From Microtetraspora glauca (GTDB lineage Bacteria; Actinomycetota; Actinomycetes; Streptosporangiales; Streptosporangiaceae), in NCBI GenBank assembly GCA_001570385.1, contig BBYL01000033.1:1-64000 (forward strand): DNA of 64,000 bases. Direction: 5' to 3'. The notes beneath the pieces were generated by a model. It was not told the DNA's origin. It did no database searches and saw only the letters and a program-made list of their open reading frames with translations. The translations under genes and the position numbers were made by a program. Shown here piece by piece: positions 43,510-52,631 of the stretch; positions within the stretch are counted from its first letter, which is position 1; every line of letters begins with the position of its first letter.

Positions 43510-44193
43510 CTAGGACGCCGGCCCCATCTCGATGAGCTCCCGTACGCGGTGGTCGTGCCGCCCGGCGACTTCCAGCAGGGCGACCATGTGGTCCACCAGC
43601 ATGCGTTCCAGCTCGGCCCGCTCCATGTCGCGGTGCTCCAGCCAGTCGAGCCCCGCGGTCTCCACCGAGGCGATCCACGACCGGAGCGTGATCCGCAGCA
43701 CCGGGCCCGGGTCGGCGACCCGCATCTCGTCCGTGATCAGTCGGAGCAGGCGCCGCCGTACGCTCTCGACGATCTCACCGACCTCACCCGCTCTGTTGGC
43801 GGGACCCCCCTTGAGCAACGCCGCGAAGCCGGCCGCGTGCTCCTCGACGAAGTCGAAGTATCGGCTCAGTCCCCGAGACAGCCGTTCCAGGGGCCGTTCC
43901 GCGCCCTCGGGGCGGAGCCGGGCCTCCAGTTCCTCCGCCGCGCTGCGCAGCGACGCGACGTAGAGCTCCTGTTTGCCGCCGAAGTAGTGGTACACCAGCG
44001 CTCGCGAGGCCCCCGCGGCGGTGGCCACATCGTCGATCGAGACGTCTTCGGCCTCGTGCCTGCTGAACAACTCCAGCGCGGCGGTGATGAGCTCCTCACG
44101 GCGCCGATCGACGCTGAGCCGGCGACGCGCCGGTCGTGTACCCACCCTGTCCGGGACTTTCTGGTTCTTTTCGGCCTGGGAAATCACGCCCAC
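43510..44193 (-). CDS. TetR family transcriptional regulator
   Basis: A 227-residue TetR regulator. The HTH is ELITAALELFSRHEAEDVSI to GASRALVYHYFGGKQELYVA (about 33-77), followed by a helical ligand-binding domain. The basic N-terminal arm (RPARRRLSVDRRRE) is common in actinobacterial members. The start is GTG at 44193, where TAGTCT ends seven nt upstream (leaderless model). A GTG at 44187 with GGAG seven nt before it is an alternative. It is divergent from the LacI gene across 200 bp that hold promoters only. The target is unknown. Confidence 0.85.
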   Translation of the reverse strand: MGVISQAEKNQKVPDRVGTRPARRRLSVDRRREELITAALELFSRHEAEDVSIDDVATAAGASRALVYHYFGGKQELYVASLRSAAEELEARLRPEGAERPLERLSRGLSRYFDFVEEHAAGFAALLKGGPANRAGEVGEIVESVRRRLLRLITDEMRVADPGPVLRITLRSWIASVETAGLDWLEHRDMERAELERMLVDHMVALLEVAGRHDHRVRELIEMGPAS

Positions 44194-44393
44194 ACTCCGC
44201 AGACTAGCGGAGCACGGCGGTGACGATCACTCGATTCGATCATGAATGGCAGGCCGTCGTGACAGCGCGCCCGTTCCGCCCGCGGGGCCGGAGCAAAAGG
44301 GAAGTACGCGCGTTACAGCGAGAAACCCGTACCCTTCCGGCCTCTCGATCGTTTGGTCTGTCAGGTGCACGTCCGCGCATCGTGGGGAGAACC

Positions 44394-45497
44394 ATGTCAG
44401 GACCGTCCATACAGACCACCGCCCGGCACGACATCGAGGTGTCCGTACCCGACCCCGGACTGCCCGATGGCTTCAGCCCGCGGCCACGGCCGACGATCCG
44501 AAACGTGGCCGAGCGTGCCGGCGTCTCGAAGTCGCTGGTCTCGCTCGTGCTCCGGGGATCGCCGCACGTCAGCGAACATCGCAGGGAAGCGGTGTTACAG
44601 GCCGCCCGGGAGCTCGGCTACCGCCCGAACGCCGTGGCGCGCAGCCTCGTCGAGGGCCGTACCCATCTTGTCGGCGCCCTGGTCGCCGATCTGCACAACC
44701 CGTTCTACGCCGAGTTCCTCGACGGCCTGCAGGAGAGCCTGCACGGCGACGGCCTCCGACTGCTGATCGGCAGCGGGCGCTGGGATCCGGCGTTCGAGGA
44801 CGAGGCCGTGGAGGCCTTCCTGGAGCTGCGCGTGGACGGCCTCGTCCTGCTGGGCGTGGCCCCGTCCAGCAACACCCTCGCCGAGGCCGCCGCCTACACG
44901 CCGACCGTGGTGGTGGGCGAGCGCGACGTCGAACTCGACGGCGTGGACATCGTCGTCGACGACGACCAGCTCGGCGCCAGGCTCGCGGTCGACCACCTGG
45001 TCGAACTGGGACACCGGCGCATCGCGCACATCGAGGGCACGCCCTCCTCGGCGGCCAGATGCCGCTGCGAGGGCTACCTGGTGGCCATGCGCCGCCACGC
45101 GCTCGCGCCGTACATCATGGTGGAGCACGGTGACTTCACCGAGGAGGGCGGACGGCGGGCGGCGAGGGCTCTGCTGGAGCGCGAACCTCGGCCCACCGCC
45201 GTCTTCGCCGCCAACGACATCGTCGCCATGGGCGTGCTCACGGCCGCCAGCGAGCTCGGCCTGCGGGTTCCGGAGGACCTGTCCGTCGTCGGATACGACA
45301 ACACCCATCTGGCCGCGGTGAACCACGTGTCGCTGACCAGCGTCGACCAGCCGCGCCGGGCCATGGGCCGGTCCGCGGCTGCCCTGCTGAGCGAGCGCAT
45401 CACCGAACCGGGCAAGGTCGGCCGGCTGCGCGAGGTCACGCCGCAGATCGTCGTACGGCACAGCACCGGGCCCGCTCCAAGCGATGTCCAAAGCTAG
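44394..45497 (+). CDS. LacI family transcriptional regulator
   Basis: A 367-residue LacI/GalR repressor. About 32 variable residues precede the HTH (TIRNVAERAGVSKSLVSLVL) and hinge helix (LGYRPNAVARSLVEGRT). A periplasmic-binding-protein-like effector domain follows (LVGALVADLHNPFYAEFLDG; DLSVVGYDNTHLAAV). It should bind a sugar or nucleoside-type ligand; the regulon is not evident because no transport genes adjoin. The ATG at 44394 has TGGGGAGAACC upstream. An upstream in-frame GTG at 44220 would add 58 residues of atypical sequence and is rejected. Confidence 0.88.
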   Translation: MSGPSIQTTARHDIEVSVPDPGLPDGFSPRPRPTIRNVAERAGVSKSLVSLVLRGSPHVSEHRREAVLQAARELGYRPNAVARSLVEGRTHLVGALVADLHNPFYAEFLDGLQESLHGDGLRLLIGSGRWDPAFEDEAVEAFLELRVDGLVLLGVAPSSNTLAEAAAYTPTVVVGERDVELDGVDIVVDDDQLGARLAVDHLVELGHRRIAHIEGTPSSAARCRCEGYLVAMRRHALAPYIMVEHGDFTEEGGRRAARALLEREPRPTAVFAANDIVAMGVLTAASELGLRVPEDLSVVGYDNTHLAAVNHVSLTSVDQPRRAMGRSAAALLSERITEPGKVGRLREVTPQIVVRHSTGPAPSDVQS

Positions 45498-45604
45498 GTC
45501 AACCGGCGTGGCGCCGGCGCGCGGAGGGTGTTGACTCTGCGCATGACGCCGACCCCCGGCGGGTCGCTCGGTGGGCGGCCGGAAAGGCGACAACGGGGGG
45601 ATTC

Positions 45605-45853
45605 ATGCGTGATCCGGAACTGGTCTCCTGCGCGCAGCGGGCCGCTGCCGAGCTGGAACGGGCCTGGGCGCACTGGCTGGAGACACGAGGGCGGAGCGGC
45701 GACGTGGGCGGCGAGTCCGTGGCCAGCTACGTCGCCCACTCGATCGACCATCCGTGGGGGCGTCCCCGGGTGGTCCTCGGGCTGGACGCGGAGGACGCCC
45801 GCGAGCTGGCCGCCCTCTTGGAGAAGCAGGAGGTCGCCGAGCCCGCCTGGTGA
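45605..45853 (+). CDS. Hypothetical protein (82 residues)
   Basis: A small soluble protein I do not recognise. It is rich in Ala/Glu, with two probable helices (AQRAAAELERAWAHWLETRG; DARELAALLEKQEVAE) around a VASYVAHSIDHPWGRPRVVLGL core. The ATG follows GGGGGGATTC, a good ribosome-binding site. Codon bias is that of its neighbours, so it is probably real. It lies 107 bp after the LacI gene and 90 bp before the amidase, in the same direction. Confidence 0.65.
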   Translation: MRDPELVSCAQRAAAELERAWAHWLETRGRSGDVGGESVASYVAHSIDHPWGRPRVVLGLDAEDARELAALLEKQEVAEPAW

Positions 45854-45943
45854 TCCCTTTCACGGCCTATCACCGACATAACGGTCTCGTCACGCCGGCG
45901 CTCGCGTAAGTTGGTGAGCTGACTTCTGCGAAGGGATCCGAGC

Positions 45944-46804
45944 GTGATCAGACGACCACTTACCGCAACGATTCTGGCCTTGTGCGGGCTGGGAGTCGCC
46001 GCGTGCGGTGGCACGGCGGGCTCGACCGTCGCCGACCAGGCCGGTGTGGCCCCCGCCGGCGCGCCGCAGAGCCGTACGGCCGGTGCCGCCGTCACCGCCG
46101 GGCAGGTCTCCGAGCCGGTCGCCGCGGCGCCCAGCCCGCCGGGAAAACCTCTCGCGGGCAAGGTCATTGTGATCGATCCCGGTCACAACGGCGGCAACTA
46201 CAAGCATCCTGAGATCATCAACAAGCAGGTGAACGTCCTCACCAAGCGCAAGCCCTGCGACACGACGGGCACCGCGACCAACGACGGGTACAGCGAGGCG
46301 GCCTTCACGTGGGACGTCTCGACCCGGCTGGCCAAGGTGCTGCGGGCCGAAGGTGCGACGGTCAAGCTGACCCGTAAGAACAACACCAGCGTCGGCCCGT
46401 GCATCACCCAGCGCGCGGCGATCGGCAACCAGGCCAAGGCCGACGCGGCGATCTCGATTCACGGCGACGGGGCGCCCGCGAGCGGCCACGGGTTCCACAT
46501 CATCATGCCCAAGAAGATCGACGGGCCGGTGGATCCCGTGGTGAACGACTCGCGGAAGCTCGGCATCGCGGTCCGGAACGCGTTCCACGCGGGGACCGGC
46601 CAGGCGTACTCGACCTACATCGGGAAGAACGCGCTGGACTTCAGGAACGACCTCGGCGGGCTGAACCTCTCGAGCGTTCCGAAGATCTTCATCGAGGTCG
46701 GGAACATGCGCAACGCGGGCGACGCGGCCCGGATGAAGAGCGCCACGTTCCGCCAGCAGGCGGCGGACTCGCTGGCCAAGGGCGTCACGAACTACCTGTC
46801 CTGA
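45944..46804 (+). CDS. N-acetylmuramoyl-L-alanine amidase lipoprotein (Amidase_3)
   Basis: A 286-residue cell-wall amidase. The N-terminal signal ends in a lipobox (LGVAAC, Cys21), so it is anchored outside the membrane; a Pro/Ala-rich linker runs to about residue 70. The Amidase_3 fold provides zinc ligands in VIDPGHNGGN (His), DGYSEAAF (Glu) and ISIHGDGAP (His), and the catalytic Glu in FIEVGNMRN. It cleaves the bond between MurNAc and the stem peptide. The start is GTG at 45944 after GAAGGGATCC. It is followed by the GH20 hexosaminidase, which acts on the glycan part. Confidence 0.9.
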   Translation: MIRRPLTATILALCGLGVAACGGTAGSTVADQAGVAPAGAPQSRTAGAAVTAGQVSEPVAAAPSPPGKPLAGKVIVIDPGHNGGNYKHPEIINKQVNVLTKRKPCDTTGTATNDGYSEAAFTWDVSTRLAKVLRAEGATVKLTRKNNTSVGPCITQRAAIGNQAKADAAISIHGDGAPASGHGFHIIMPKKIDGPVDPVVNDSRKLGIAVRNAFHAGTGQAYSTYIGKNALDFRNDLGGLNLSSVPKIFIEVGNMRNAGDAARMKSATFRQQAADSLAKGVTNYLS

Positions 46805-46858
46805 TCCTGTCACTCCCGGCTCATGGGCGCGGGATGGGTGATTTGGCATGATCTAGGC

Positions 46859-48490
46859 ATGGATCAGCTTCTTCCTCGCCCACGGCTGGCCGAGACCGCG
46901 CCCGGATCGTTCGCGTTCGCTCCCGGGGCCGCCGTGTCGGGTCCCGCCGACCTGGTCGATCCCGTACGGCTCGCGCTCGCCGTCCTCGATCTCGGGCGTG
47001 GGGACGCGTCGGGGGCGGTGCGGGTGACGCGGGACCCGGGCCTGGGCGCCGAGGCGTACACGCTCGCGATCACGCCCGACGAGGTGCGGATCGTGGCCGC
47101 CGACCCGGCGGGGGCGTTCTACGCGGGGCAGACCCTGCGGCAACTGCTGCCCGTGGAGGCGTTCCGGTCGGTCCCGCTTCCGGGAACGGAGTGGCGGGTG
47201 CCCTGCGGGCGGATCGAGGACTCCCCCGCCTTCTCCTGGCGCGGGGCGCATCTCGACGTGTCCCGAAATTTCCTGCCGAAGCGGGAAGTGCTGCGGATGA
47301 TCGATCTGCTCGCCCTGCACAAGCTGAATCGACTCCACCTGCACCTGGTGGACGACCAGGGGTGGCGGCTGGAGAGCCGGGCCTTCCCGCTGCTGCACGA
47401 AGTGGGCGCGCACCGGTCCCAGACGGTCACCAGCTTCTACGGGGAGGAGCCCACCTACGACGGCGTGCCGCACGGCGGCTACTACACGCTGCGGGACCTG
47501 TCCGAGATCGGCGCGTACGCGCGGGCCAGGGCGGTCACCGTGGTCCCCGAGATCGACGTGCCGGGGCACGCGTCGGCCATCCTGGCGGCGTACCCGTCGC
47601 TGGGGGCGACGCCGGGCGAGGCGCACCGGGTGCTGGACCGCTGGGGCATCTCCCCCGCTATCCTCTCGCCGCTCCCTGCCACCGTGGACTTCCTGGCCAC
47701 GGTCTTCGACGAGATCATCGACGCCCTGGGCACCGTGCCGTACCTGCACATCGGCGGGGACGAGTGCGTGCTGGACGCCTGGGCGGCGTCGGCCGAGATC
47801 ACGGCCTACCAGGCGGAACTGGGCCTCGGCTCGCCCGCCGACCTGCACGCCTGGTTCCTGCGCCGGTTGGCCGACCTGCTGGCCGAGCGCGGCAGTCGGG
47901 CCGTCGTCTGGGACGAGGCGTTCGTCAGCGGGATGCTGCGCGAGGACACGCTGGTCATGCCGTGGCGGGGCGCCGGGGTGGGCCGCCGCGCGGCGGCCGC
48001 CGGGCACGAGGTGGTCGCGACGCCGGTCTTCCCGATGTACTTCGACTACGCCGAGGCGGCCTCGGCCGAGGAGCCGCTGGCCATCGGCGAGACCATCACG
48101 GTCGCGGACGTGGCGGCGTTCGAGCCCGCCCCCGCGACGTGGGACGACGCGGAGCGCGCCCGGGTCGCCGGCTTGCAGTTCCAGCTCTGGAGCGAGCGCA
48201 TCCCCGACGGCCGGACGCTCGACTATCGCGCCTGGCCGCGGGGCTGCGCCGCCGCCGAGATCGGGTGGACCGGGGGGCCGGCGCCGTCGTCGTTCCCGGA
48301 CCGCCTGGCCCGCCATCTGGAGCGGCTGGACGCCTTCGGCGTGGAGTACCGCCCGCTGGAGGGGCCCCGGCCGTGGCAGCGCGGCGGCGGGGCGCGGCGC
48401 CATCGGCCGGGCGTCATCGAGATCCACGACGTCATGCGGCACCTGGACGAGCTGACGCTCACCGCGGACTCCACCCGGCCGAGCATGTGA
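46859..48490 (+). CDS. Beta-N-acetylhexosaminidase (GH20)
   Basis: A 543-residue GH20 enzyme. An N-terminal GH20b domain (about 1-120) precedes the (beta/alpha)8 barrel starting WRGAHLDVSRNFLPKREV. The catalytic Asp301-Glu302 pair is in HIGGDECVLDAW, and the YFDYAEA and FQLWSERI strings are conserved. No signal peptide is present, so it is probably cytoplasmic and acts on imported chitobiose or muropeptide-derived sugars. The ATG at 46859 has no Shine-Dalgarno; CATGAT ends near -7, so a leaderless start is possible. The 54-bp gap after the amidase suggests functional association. Confidence 0.9.
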   Translation: MDQLLPRPRLAETAPGSFAFAPGAAVSGPADLVDPVRLALAVLDLGRGDASGAVRVTRDPGLGAEAYTLAITPDEVRIVAADPAGAFYAGQTLRQLLPVEAFRSVPLPGTEWRVPCGRIEDSPAFSWRGAHLDVSRNFLPKREVLRMIDLLALHKLNRLHLHLVDDQGWRLESRAFPLLHEVGAHRSQTVTSFYGEEPTYDGVPHGGYYTLRDLSEIGAYARARAVTVVPEIDVPGHASAILAAYPSLGATPGEAHRVLDRWGISPAILSPLPATVDFLATVFDEIIDALGTVPYLHIGGDECVLDAWAASAEITAYQAELGLGSPADLHAWFLRRLADLLAERGSRAVVWDEAFVSGMLREDTLVMPWRGAGVGRRAAAAGHEVVATPVFPMYFDYAEAASAEEPLAIGETITVADVAAFEPAPATWDDAERARVAGLQFQLWSERIPDGRTLDYRAWPRGCAAAEIGWTGGPAPSSFPDRLARHLERLDAFGVEYRPLEGPRPWQRGGGARRHRPGVIEIHDVMRHLDELTLTADSTRPSM

Positions 48491-48563
48491 CAGGTGGCCC
48501 CGGAGGCCGGCGACGCGGCCGGCCGCCCGGTGGCCTCAGTGGATCGCGGTGGCCCGGCGTCAG

Positions 48564-48654
48564 GTGACGCGAGGGCCCAAGCGCGCGTGACGCGAGGGCC
48601 TCAGGTGACCCGAGGGCCTCAACCGCGCGCGACGCGAGGGCCTCAGGTGACGCG
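48564..48654. repeat. 41-bp tandem repeat (two copies, each with two GACGCGAGGGCC half-units)
   Basis: GTGACGCGAGGGCC or close variants start at 48564, 48587, 48605 and 48629, and a partial copy at 48646. Spacing alternates (23, 18, 24, 17), giving a 41-bp higher-order period. The array fills the gap between the convergent hexosaminidase and pyrD genes and overlaps the pyrD stop codon. Confidence 0.7.
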
Positions 48655-49704
48655 GTCGGCCGCCCCGACGACCTCGGAGATCGAGCGGTAGCCGTGGCGG
48701 CGAAGCCGCCGGGAGAGCCCTCGGTGGATCCGCGACGCCCACAGCGGGCCCTCGTAGATCATGCCGGTGTATCCCTGGACGAGGGTCGCCCCGGCCAGGA
48801 TGCGCTCCCACACGTCGTCGAGGTCCTCGACGCCGCCGACGGAGACCAGCGTCAGCCGGTCTCCCACCCGGGCGTGCAGCCGGCGCAGCACCTCCAGTGA
48901 CCGCGCCTTGAGCGGGCGCCCGGACAGACCGCCCGCCTCGTCGCTGACGACGCCGGGCCGCCCGATCGTGGTGTTGGTGGCGATGATGCCGGACAGGCCG
49001 AGCTCGACCGCCAGATCGGCCACGGCGTCGACGTCCTCGTCCGCCAGATCGGGAGCGATCTTCACGAGCAGCGGGGTACGGCCCGCCACGCTCTTGACGC
49101 TCTCCAGGAGGGGCCGGAGCAGCTCGACGGCCTGGAGGTTGCGCAGGCCGGGAGTGTTGGGCGAGCTGACGTTGACGACGAGGTAGTCGGCGAGGGGGGC
49201 GAGTTCCTTGGCGCTGGCCATGTAGTCCTCGGCGGCCCGCTCCTCGGGCACCACCTTGGTCTTGCCGATGTTCACGCCGACGACCGCGGGGAGGCCCCGC
49301 GGCCGGCGCAGCCGTGCCGCGGCGGCGCGGGCTCCGGCGTTGTTGAAGCCCATCCTGTTGATGATCGCGCGGTTCCCGACCAGCCGGAACAGGCGCGGGC
49401 GAGGGTTCCCCGGCTGGGGCCGCGCGGTGATGGTCCCCACTTCGACGTGGCTGAATCCCAAAGCCGCGAGCGCCTCGAACGCCTCGGCGTTCTTGTCGAA
49501 TCCGGCGGCCAGGCCGAAGGGGCCGGGGAAGTGCACTCCGAACGCGCGGACGCGGAGTGCCTCGTCACGGGGGGCCAGCCGCCGGTGCAACACCCGCTTG
49601 GCGATGGGAAGGACCGCCAGGAGGTGGAGCGCCCTGACGGTCAGATGGTGGATGTCCTCCGCGTCGAAGCGGCTCAGGACCTGCGTGAACACGAATCGAT
49701 ACAT
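48643..49704 (-). CDS. pyrD: Dihydroorotate dehydrogenase (quinone), class 2
   Basis: A 353-residue class 2 dihydroorotate dehydrogenase with the N-terminal amphipathic membrane-association segment (YRFVFTQVLSRFDAEDIHHLTVRAL) that marks the quinone-linked type. FMN-binding and active-site strings are present: GLAAGFDKNAEAF, INRMGFNN, NVSSPNTPGLRNLQ with the catalytic Ser, and LVSVGGV near the C-terminus. It oxidises dihydroorotate to orotate in pyrimidine synthesis. ATG 49704 is used; a GTG directly before it (49707) is possible. It is a single gene, away from other pyr genes. Confidence 0.94.
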   Translation of the reverse strand: MYRFVFTQVLSRFDAEDIHHLTVRALHLLAVLPIAKRVLHRRLAPRDEALRVRAFGVHFPGPFGLAAGFDKNAEAFEALAALGFSHVEVGTITARPQPGNPRPRLFRLVGNRAIINRMGFNNAGARAAAARLRRPRGLPAVVGVNIGKTKVVPEERAAEDYMASAKELAPLADYLVVNVSSPNTPGLRNLQAVELLRPLLESVKSVAGRTPLLVKIAPDLADEDVDAVADLAVELGLSGIIATNTTIGRPGVVSDEAGGLSGRPLKARSLEVLRRLHARVGDRLTLVSVGGVEDLDDVWERILAGATLVQGYTGMIYEGPLWASRIHRGLSRRLRRHGYRSISEVVGAADRVT

Positions 49705-49895
49705 CACCGGTCAGGGTAGCGGTTCGACCCTGGTCGCTGGTCCGCGGGCGGGCCCGCGGCGCCGACCCAACACGGCCAGGGCGATTCCGCAGAGCTCGCC
49801 GCCCGGGCCGGTGAGCCCGGGGCGACGAGTGATCCGGCCGTACGGCCGATCCGGTGACGCGTGAAGCCGGAACCTCGGAACCGAGGTCACCGGCT

Positions 49896-50417
49896 CTAGC
49901 CCACCTTCTTGCCGTCCGGGCTCACCGCGAACCACTCGGCGCCGAAGTCCTTGAGCTTCTGGCCCTTGGTGTCGCCGGGCTTCTCGTCCTTGACGAAGTA
50001 GTACAGCGGGTGGTTGTTGTAGGTCACCTGCATCTTGCCGTCGGCGCGCTTGTGCGTGCCGAGCAGGTTCGCCTTGACGCCCTCGCCGGCCTCGGGCTTA
50101 CCCTGCGAGACCACCGGAGGCCAGGCCTCCGCGCAGGCGCCCGTGCAGGACGACTTGCCGTTCTTGTCCTTCTCGAAGAGGTAGACCGTGTGCTCGTTGG
50201 TGCCGACGACGATCTTTCCGAGGCCCGAGGTCATGACCGCGAGCTTGGCCGGGCCCGTCTCCGCGGGCATCGGCGTCATCATCTCCGAGGGAGACATTCC
50301 GGGCGACGTCTCCTCACCGGCGACCGGGCTGGCTCCGCTGGTGTTGTCCGTGCCGGCACCGCAGCCGGTCGCCAGAACGCCGAGCGCGAGCGCACCCACG
50401 TACAGCAGTTTCTTCAT
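49896..50417 (-). CDS. Lipoprotein with secreted-repeat (COG4315) domains
   Basis: A 173-residue lipoprotein: signal KKLLYVGALALGVLATGC with lipid-modified Cys19, then a Ser/Met/Pro-rich linker and two copies of the repeat of unknown function. The first is TVYLFEKDKNGKSSCTGACA with EAWPPV and the second HPLYYFVKDEKPGDTKGQ. Cys pairs in the first repeat may form a disulfide. This family is common in actinobacteria and proteobacteria and is of unknown function. The start ATG 50417 is preceded by CTTGGAGGCCGAAC. The gap from 49705 to 49895 shows only a CCGTACGG palindrome and GC-rich filler. Confidence 0.87.
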   Translation of the reverse strand: MKKLLYVGALALGVLATGCGAGTDNTSGASPVAGEETSPGMSPSEMMTPMPAETGPAKLAVMTSGLGKIVVGTNEHTVYLFEKDKNGKSSCTGACAEAWPPVVSQGKPEAGEGVKANLLGTHKRADGKMQVTYNNHPLYYFVKDEKPGDTKGQKLKDFGAEWFAVSPDGKKVG

Positions 50418-50609
50418 GTTCGGCCTCCAAGGCAGTAGGCGAATACGGCTATCTAGGAGACACGCCGCCGGGCCTTTTCACCGGCTAGACACGAAGTACT
50501 GAGAGATGCCTTTACAAGTCTTTTGATTTGCGGCTCGTGGCCGTTCCATACGGAGCACCGAAACGTTGCGGCTTGCGCGTACGGGACGGATATGTCGGAA
50601 AACTCATGT

Positions 50610-51491
50610 TCACCGGCGGCGAGAAATCGCGACGCCGACCAGACAGACGAGGCCCCCGGCGAAGGTCAGCGGGCCCGGAACCTCTCCGAGGAACGCCCAA
50701 GCCATCAGGACGACCAGGGCGGGCACCACGTAGGTCGTCGCCCCCATGTTCCCCGCCGTCGTACGGGCGAGCGCGTACGCCCACGTGGTGAAGGCGAGCG
50801 CGGTCGGGAACACGCCGAGGTACACGACGTTCAGTACGGCGGGCAGTGGGGCGTCTCCCACCTGGGACACGAACTGCCCGGCGAACGGCAGGCAGCCCAG
50901 GGCCCCGACGAGGCAGCCGAAGGTCGTCACCTGGAGCGCGGAGGCGTGCCGCAGGGCGGGCTTCTGGGAGACGACTCCCCCGGCGTACGTCACGGCGGCG
51001 ACCAGGCAGAGCAGGACGCCGAGGACGGAGGAGCGGCCTCCGCCGGACATGGAGACGCCCACCACGACGGCCCCGGCGAACGACACCGCCATGCCGGCCA
51101 TGAGGCGCGGCGGGAACCCCTCCTTGAGCAGCCAGCCGCCGAGGAGGGCGATCAGGATGGGGCCGACGTTGACCACCATGGCGGCGGTGCCCGCGTCCAC
51201 CTCCTGCTCGCCCCAGTTCAGTACGACCATGTAGAGCCCGAACCACAGGATCCCGGAGGCCAGGATGCCGGGCCAGGCGGCCCTGGGCGGCCACCCCTCG
51301 CGGCGGGCCAGCAGGATGACGAGGAGGGTCACGGAGCCCGCGGCCAGCCGTCCGAGAGCCAGCGCGCCGGGAGCGAAATGCTGCGCCGCGCTCCTGATCG
51401 CGACGAAGGCGGACGCCCACAGGAGCACGGTGACGATCACTGCCGCGAGCGTGCGGTGATCGATGTTCCGATCCCTCATGATGTGGTTCAT
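50610..51491 (-). CDS. EamA/DMT family transporter (RhaT/YdcZ-like)
   Basis: A 293-residue drug/metabolite transporter with ten hydrophobic helices arranged as two EamA repeats (VIVTVLLWASAFVAIRSAA at the start; the second repeat begins near SVLGVLLCLVAAVTYAGGVV). The motif WASAFVAIRSAAQHFAPGAL is typical of EamA exporters of amino acids or metabolites. The substrate is unknown. ATG 51491 is chosen, with ATG 51479 an alternative; neither has a strong ribosome-binding site. The downstream 190 bp to the lipoprotein contain nothing recognisable. Confidence 0.88.
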   Translation of the reverse strand: MNHIMRDRNIDHRTLAAVIVTVLLWASAFVAIRSAAQHFAPGALALGRLAAGSVTLLVILLARREGWPPRAAWPGILASGILWFGLYMVVLNWGEQEVDAGTAAMVVNVGPILIALLGGWLLKEGFPPRLMAGMAVSFAGAVVVGVSMSGGGRSSVLGVLLCLVAAVTYAGGVVSQKPALRHASALQVTTFGCLVGALGCLPFAGQFVSQVGDAPLPAVLNVVYLGVFPTALAFTTWAYALARTTAGNMGATTYVVPALVVLMAWAFLGEVPGPLTFAGGLVCLVGVAISRRR

Positions 51492-51552
51492 ATGCGGACC
51501 CTAGGGGACCGACATTTCGGGCTGCACCGATTTATTCGGGCGTCGGTCACCG

Positions 51553-52530
51553 TCACAGGAGGACGACGCATCCCCGATCGCGCAGATCCCCGAGCCAGGC
51601 GGGAATCCGGTCGAGCTTGGTCCAGCGCAGGTCGAGCTTCTCCAGGCACGGCAGGTCGGCCAGGCTCTCGGGCAGCTCTCGCGGCCGGGTGGCGCGCAGG
51701 TCGAGATGGGTGAGACGGGTCAGCTTCCCGATCGCGTCGGGCAGCCGCCGGATCGGGTTGTTCCGCAGGTCCAGGTGACGCAGCGCGCTCAGGTCGCCGA
51801 CGGACTCGGGCAGCTCCGTGAGGCGGTTGTTCATGGCGTACAGCTCGCGCAGGCGGCCCAGCCGCCCGATCGTGTCCGGCAGCCTGGTGATCTGGTTGTT
51901 GTAGATCCGCAGCTCGCGCAGCGCCGCCATGTCCCCGATGGCGTCCGGCAGCTCCGTGAGCCGGTTGTCGGTGAGGTTGAGGTAGTCCAACCGGTCCAGC
52001 CGTCCGAGCCACCGCGGGGCCGTCGTGAACCCGTTGTCGCTCAGGTAGAGGTAGTCCGTGAGGTTCGGCAGGTCGCCGATGTTGTCGGGCAGGCCGCCGA
52101 GCCGGTTGTGACCGAGGTCGAGCATCCGCAGCTCCACGAGGTCGCCGACGGCCTCGGGGATCTCGGTGAGCAGGTTCTCCGCGAGGTTGAGGGACCGCAG
52201 GCGGGTCAACCCCCAGATCGTGCCGGGCACCGACGTGAGGGCGTTGCCGCCGACGCTGAGATGCTCCAGCGAGCCGAGCCGGCCGAGCTCCTGCGGGATC
52301 GCGTCGAGGCGGTTGCCGTAGAGCGTCAGGACCTCCAGGCGGGGCAGCTCCGCGAGGGCGGCGGGCAGGACGGTCAGCGCGTTGCCGTCCAGGTCGATGC
52401 GGCGCAGCGAGGTCAGCTCCCCGACGGAGGGCGGCAACGCGGTCAGCCCGCTGCTCGGGGCGTGCAGGGCGACAGGCACGCCGTCCTCGAATCGGAGGGC
52501 GCCTTCGGGCAGCGACGCGAGATCCTTCAC
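51553..52530 (-). CDS. Leucine-rich repeat protein
   Basis: A 325-residue protein made almost wholly of about a dozen 23-residue leucine-rich repeats of the form LxxLxxLxLxxNxLxxLPxxIGxL, for example LRELRIYNNQITRLPDTIG and LRHLDLRNNPIRRLPDAIG. It has no signal peptide, membrane segment or attached kinase/effector domain, so it is probably a cytoplasmic protein-interaction module. It ends abruptly in RDRGCVVLL. The repeat type resembles plant and bacterial IRL/Ras-group LRRs. Its partner is unknown. A mismatch-free repeat register and normal codon bias indicate an intact gene. Confidence 0.9.
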   Translation of the reverse strand: MKDLASLPEGALRFEDGVPVALHAPSSGLTALPPSVGELTSLRRIDLDGNALTVLPAALAELPRLEVLTLYGNRLDAIPQELGRLGSLEHLSVGGNALTSVPGTIWGLTRLRSLNLAENLLTEIPEAVGDLVELRMLDLGHNRLGGLPDNIGDLPNLTDYLYLSDNGFTTAPRWLGRLDRLDYLNLTDNRLTELPDAIGDMAALRELRIYNNQITRLPDTIGRLGRLRELYAMNNRLTELPESVGDLSALRHLDLRNNPIRRLPDAIGKLTRLTHLDLRATRPRELPESLADLPCLEKLDLRWTKLDRIPAWLGDLRDRGCVVLL

Positions 52531-52631
52531 GCTGTGCGACTCCTCACCGAAATGTAACGATGATCCCTGTTTTATCTGCGTAAATCATGATCTATCGGCT
52601 AGCGTGTGGGATCACGACGAGCAGGTGCGGG

